Assembly (NCBI RefSeq): GCF_945952405.1
Contig: NZ_CAMFIA010000007.1
Location: forward strand, 178,262 to 242,261
DNA: 64,000 nt
Origin: an uncultured Stenotrophomonas sp.
GTDB taxonomy: Bacteria; Pseudomonadota; Gammaproteobacteria; Xanthomonadales; Xanthomonadaceae
Reading direction: 5' to 3'
The notes below the pieces were generated by a model. That model was not told the origin of the DNA, did no database searches, and saw only the letters and a list, made by a program, of their open reading frames with translations. The translations under genes were made by a program, and so were the position numbers. Below, in pieces: positions 62,656 through 64,000 of this stretch (position 1 is the first letter of the stretch; each line of letters starts with the position of its first letter).

Positions 62656-63627
62656 TCACAACGGCGAATACTCCGCCGGCACCCAGGCATACGCCTGGCC
62701 TTCGCCGCGCACATGGCCCAGGCCGGGGAACGGCAGGTGGGCGCCGGCCACCCACCAGCCCTTGGCCGTAGCCTGCTGCAGCAGGCCGCGCCGGCTGGCG
62801 ATGGCCGCCTGGCGATCCGAGTCGGCTTCGAACGCCGCTTCCGGGTGGGCGAACTGCACTGCGTGGAAATGCAGCACATCGCCCCATACCAGCAGTGACT
62901 GGCCCTGGCTGTCGAAGCGGTAGGAGACATGGCCGGGCGTGTGGCCGTGGGTATCCATCGCCACGGCGCCGCCGGGCAGCGCATCGCCAGGGCTGAAGGT
63001 GCGCAGGCGGCCGCTGGCCTGGTACGGGGCGACCGCCGTGCGCGCCAGCGGGAAGGCAAAGCGCACGCCCTGCGGTGCGCGGGCTTCGCTGGCCGGGTTG
63101 AGCCAGTAGTCGGCGTCGGCCTTGGACAGCCACACCGTGGCGTTCGGATAGGCCGGCTTGCCCTGCGCGTCGAGCACGCCGCACAGGTGGTCCGGATGGG
63201 CATGGGTCAGCAGCACTTCGTCGACCTCGGCCGGATCCACGCCGGCGGCGCGCAGGTTGCCCAGCACCTGGCCCAGGCCGGGGCCGAAGCACTGCGCGGT
63301 GCCGGCATCGACCAGGGTCAGGTGGTTGCCCTGGCGTACCAGGAAGGCGTTGATCGCGGTCTGCAGGCCCTTCTTGTCTTCCGGCACATAGCGGCCTTCG
63401 AGCAGGCGGCTGACCAGGGTCGGCGGTACGTCCACCACCTCCTGCCGGCCCAGCGCGACCACGCCATCGAACAGCGCGGTGACCTGCAGCGCACCGATGC
63501 GCTGATGGTAGACACCGGGCACCTGCTGGCTGGGGGCGGGCGAGGTGGCTTCGGCCAGGGCGGCCAGTGGCAGGGATGACAGGGCCAGCAGCAGGGCGCC
63601 GCGCAGCGGCAGGTGACGCAGGGTCAT
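62656..63627 (-). CDS. Periplasmic metallo-beta-lactamase-fold hydrolase
   Basis: 323 residues from ATG 63627, with a signal peptide cleaved after ALA-E. THAHPDHLCG is the HxHxDH motif; Asp/His ligands follow in DTHGHTPGHVSYRF and GAHLPFPGLGHVR. It lacks the usual class B beta-lactamase layout and resembles lactonase or quorum-quenching-like MBL proteins (FLVRQGNHLTLVDAGTAQCFGP). Substrate unknown. Confidence 0.9.
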   Translation of the reverse strand: MTLRHLPLRGALLLALSSLPLAALAEATSPAPSQQVPGVYHQRIGALQVTALFDGVVALGRQEVVDVPPTLVSRLLEGRYVPEDKKGLQTAINAFLVRQGNHLTLVDAGTAQCFGPGLGQVLGNLRAAGVDPAEVDEVLLTHAHPDHLCGVLDAQGKPAYPNATVWLSKADADYWLNPASEARAPQGVRFAFPLARTAVAPYQASGRLRTFSPGDALPGGAVAMDTHGHTPGHVSYRFDSQGQSLLVWGDVLHFHAVQFAHPEAAFEADSDRQAAIASRRGLLQQATAKGWWVAGAHLPFPGLGHVRGEGQAYAWVPAEYSPL

Positions 63628-63745
63628 GGCGGTTCTCGGTGGATGACGGGCGGTTCCGTTGCCACACAGCGTGCCGTGGCCGGTGTGCGCGTGGCGCTCA
63701 GACCCGTGCGTGGAATGCTCAGGGAGGGGGGCTGCTGCACCCGCG

Positions 63746-63768
63746 GTAGTGCCGGCCGCTGGCCGGCA
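63746..63768. repeat. SMAG palindrome near the right edge
   Basis: GTAG-headed TGCCGGCCGCTGGCCGGCA unit about 120 bp before the MBL gene start. It is followed at 63778 by a hexamer tandem repeat. Confidence 0.85.
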
Positions 63769-63776
63769 ACATCCGA

Positions 63777-63809
<33 letters not shown>

Positions 63810-63832
63810 GGGCTTCCTGTGGGATGGCGGGG

Positions 63833-64000
63833 TGGGTCCGGTTGCGGGAGACGCCGTAAACCCCGCTCCGCGGTCCGGCCCAGCCGCTGGCGGCTGTGCG
63901 TTCGGGCGCTTGCGAAGCAGTGCTTCGCAAGCAAAGCGCCCTCACCCATGGGGGCTTGGCCGCGGCATCCATGCCGCGGACACTCCCGCAACCGGACCCA
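63833..64000. repeat. Inverted-repeat element, copy B, reaching the window edge
   Basis: Arms TGGGTCCGGTTGCGGGAG (63833-63850) and its exact reverse complement (63983-64000) enclose several hairpins: a 25-bp palindrome at 63908-63932 and CCGCGGCATCCATGCCGCGG at 63960-63979. ACGCCGTAAACCC (63851-63863) and TGGGGGCTTGGC (63949-63960) are shared, in order, with copy A at 4899-5184. The right arm may continue beyond the window. Confidence 0.75.

Overview
The window looks like a chromosomal segment of a Xanthomonadaceae bacterium, most likely Stenotrophomonas close to S. maltophilia. The evidence is the very high GC content, many GTAG-headed palindromes of the SMAG type known from S. maltophilia, and Xanthomonas-style gene sets: an N-acetylglucosamine (GlcNAc) locus with a TonB-dependent receptor, and the pair of DsbA genes beside cytochrome c4. 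There is no rRNA, tRNA, prophage, IS element or CRISPR array. Coding density is high and most genes are core genes. All identifications come from reading the sequence; no database search was run.

Layout. 1-9.4 kb is a cell-wall block on the + strand: end of mreC, mreD, PBP2, two tandem rodA genes, mltB, rlpA and a DacC-type carboxypeptidase. It is interrupted at 4.9-5.6 kb by an inverted-repeat element and a possible FNR-controlled structured RNA. 9.5-14 kb has an LpxR-like outer-membrane enzyme, a CsgG-like protein and the lipoate operon (DUF493, lipB, lipA). 14.4-21.2 kb has the Prc protease, a DUF2242 lipoprotein, an unknown exported protein, short-form Gnd, a Gfo/Idh/MocA oxidoreductase and a BON protein. 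21.4-25.2 kb is a three-gene signalling cassette (histidine kinase, Rcp1-like regulator, receiver-kinase). 25.3-29.1 kb has an orphan Anbu peptidase, folK, a pteridine reductase, a MidA-like methyltransferase and a VanZ-like protein.

29.1-41.5 kb is a GlcNAc and chito-oligosaccharide locus. On the - strand it has a Glk-family kinase, a TonB-dependent receptor and a GH20 hexosaminidase. On the + strand it has nagP, a LacI-type regulator, a SIS-domain deaminase (NagB-II), nagA and nagX. The 376-bp divergent control region carries several CG-centred palindromes overlapping TTGACA promoter boxes. The proposed flow is uptake by the receptor, trimming by the hexosaminidase, import by NagP, phosphorylation, deacetylation by NagA and deamination by NagB-II.

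41.8-50.1 kb has an autotransporter with RTX-like repeats, an atypical S41 peptidase, an SseB-like protein, cca and slt. 50.1-57 kb has an exbD remnant, two TonB-dependent receptors (one with a probable Fur box) and an M23 peptidase. 57-64 kb has a divergent Lrp/EamA pair, an endonuclease-fold protein, two dsbA genes, cytochrome c4, divergent engB and a periplasmic metallo-beta-lactamase-fold enzyme. Intergenic DNA is dominated by SMAG palindromes, two of them next to hexamer microsatellites, and by three copies of another inverted-repeat family.
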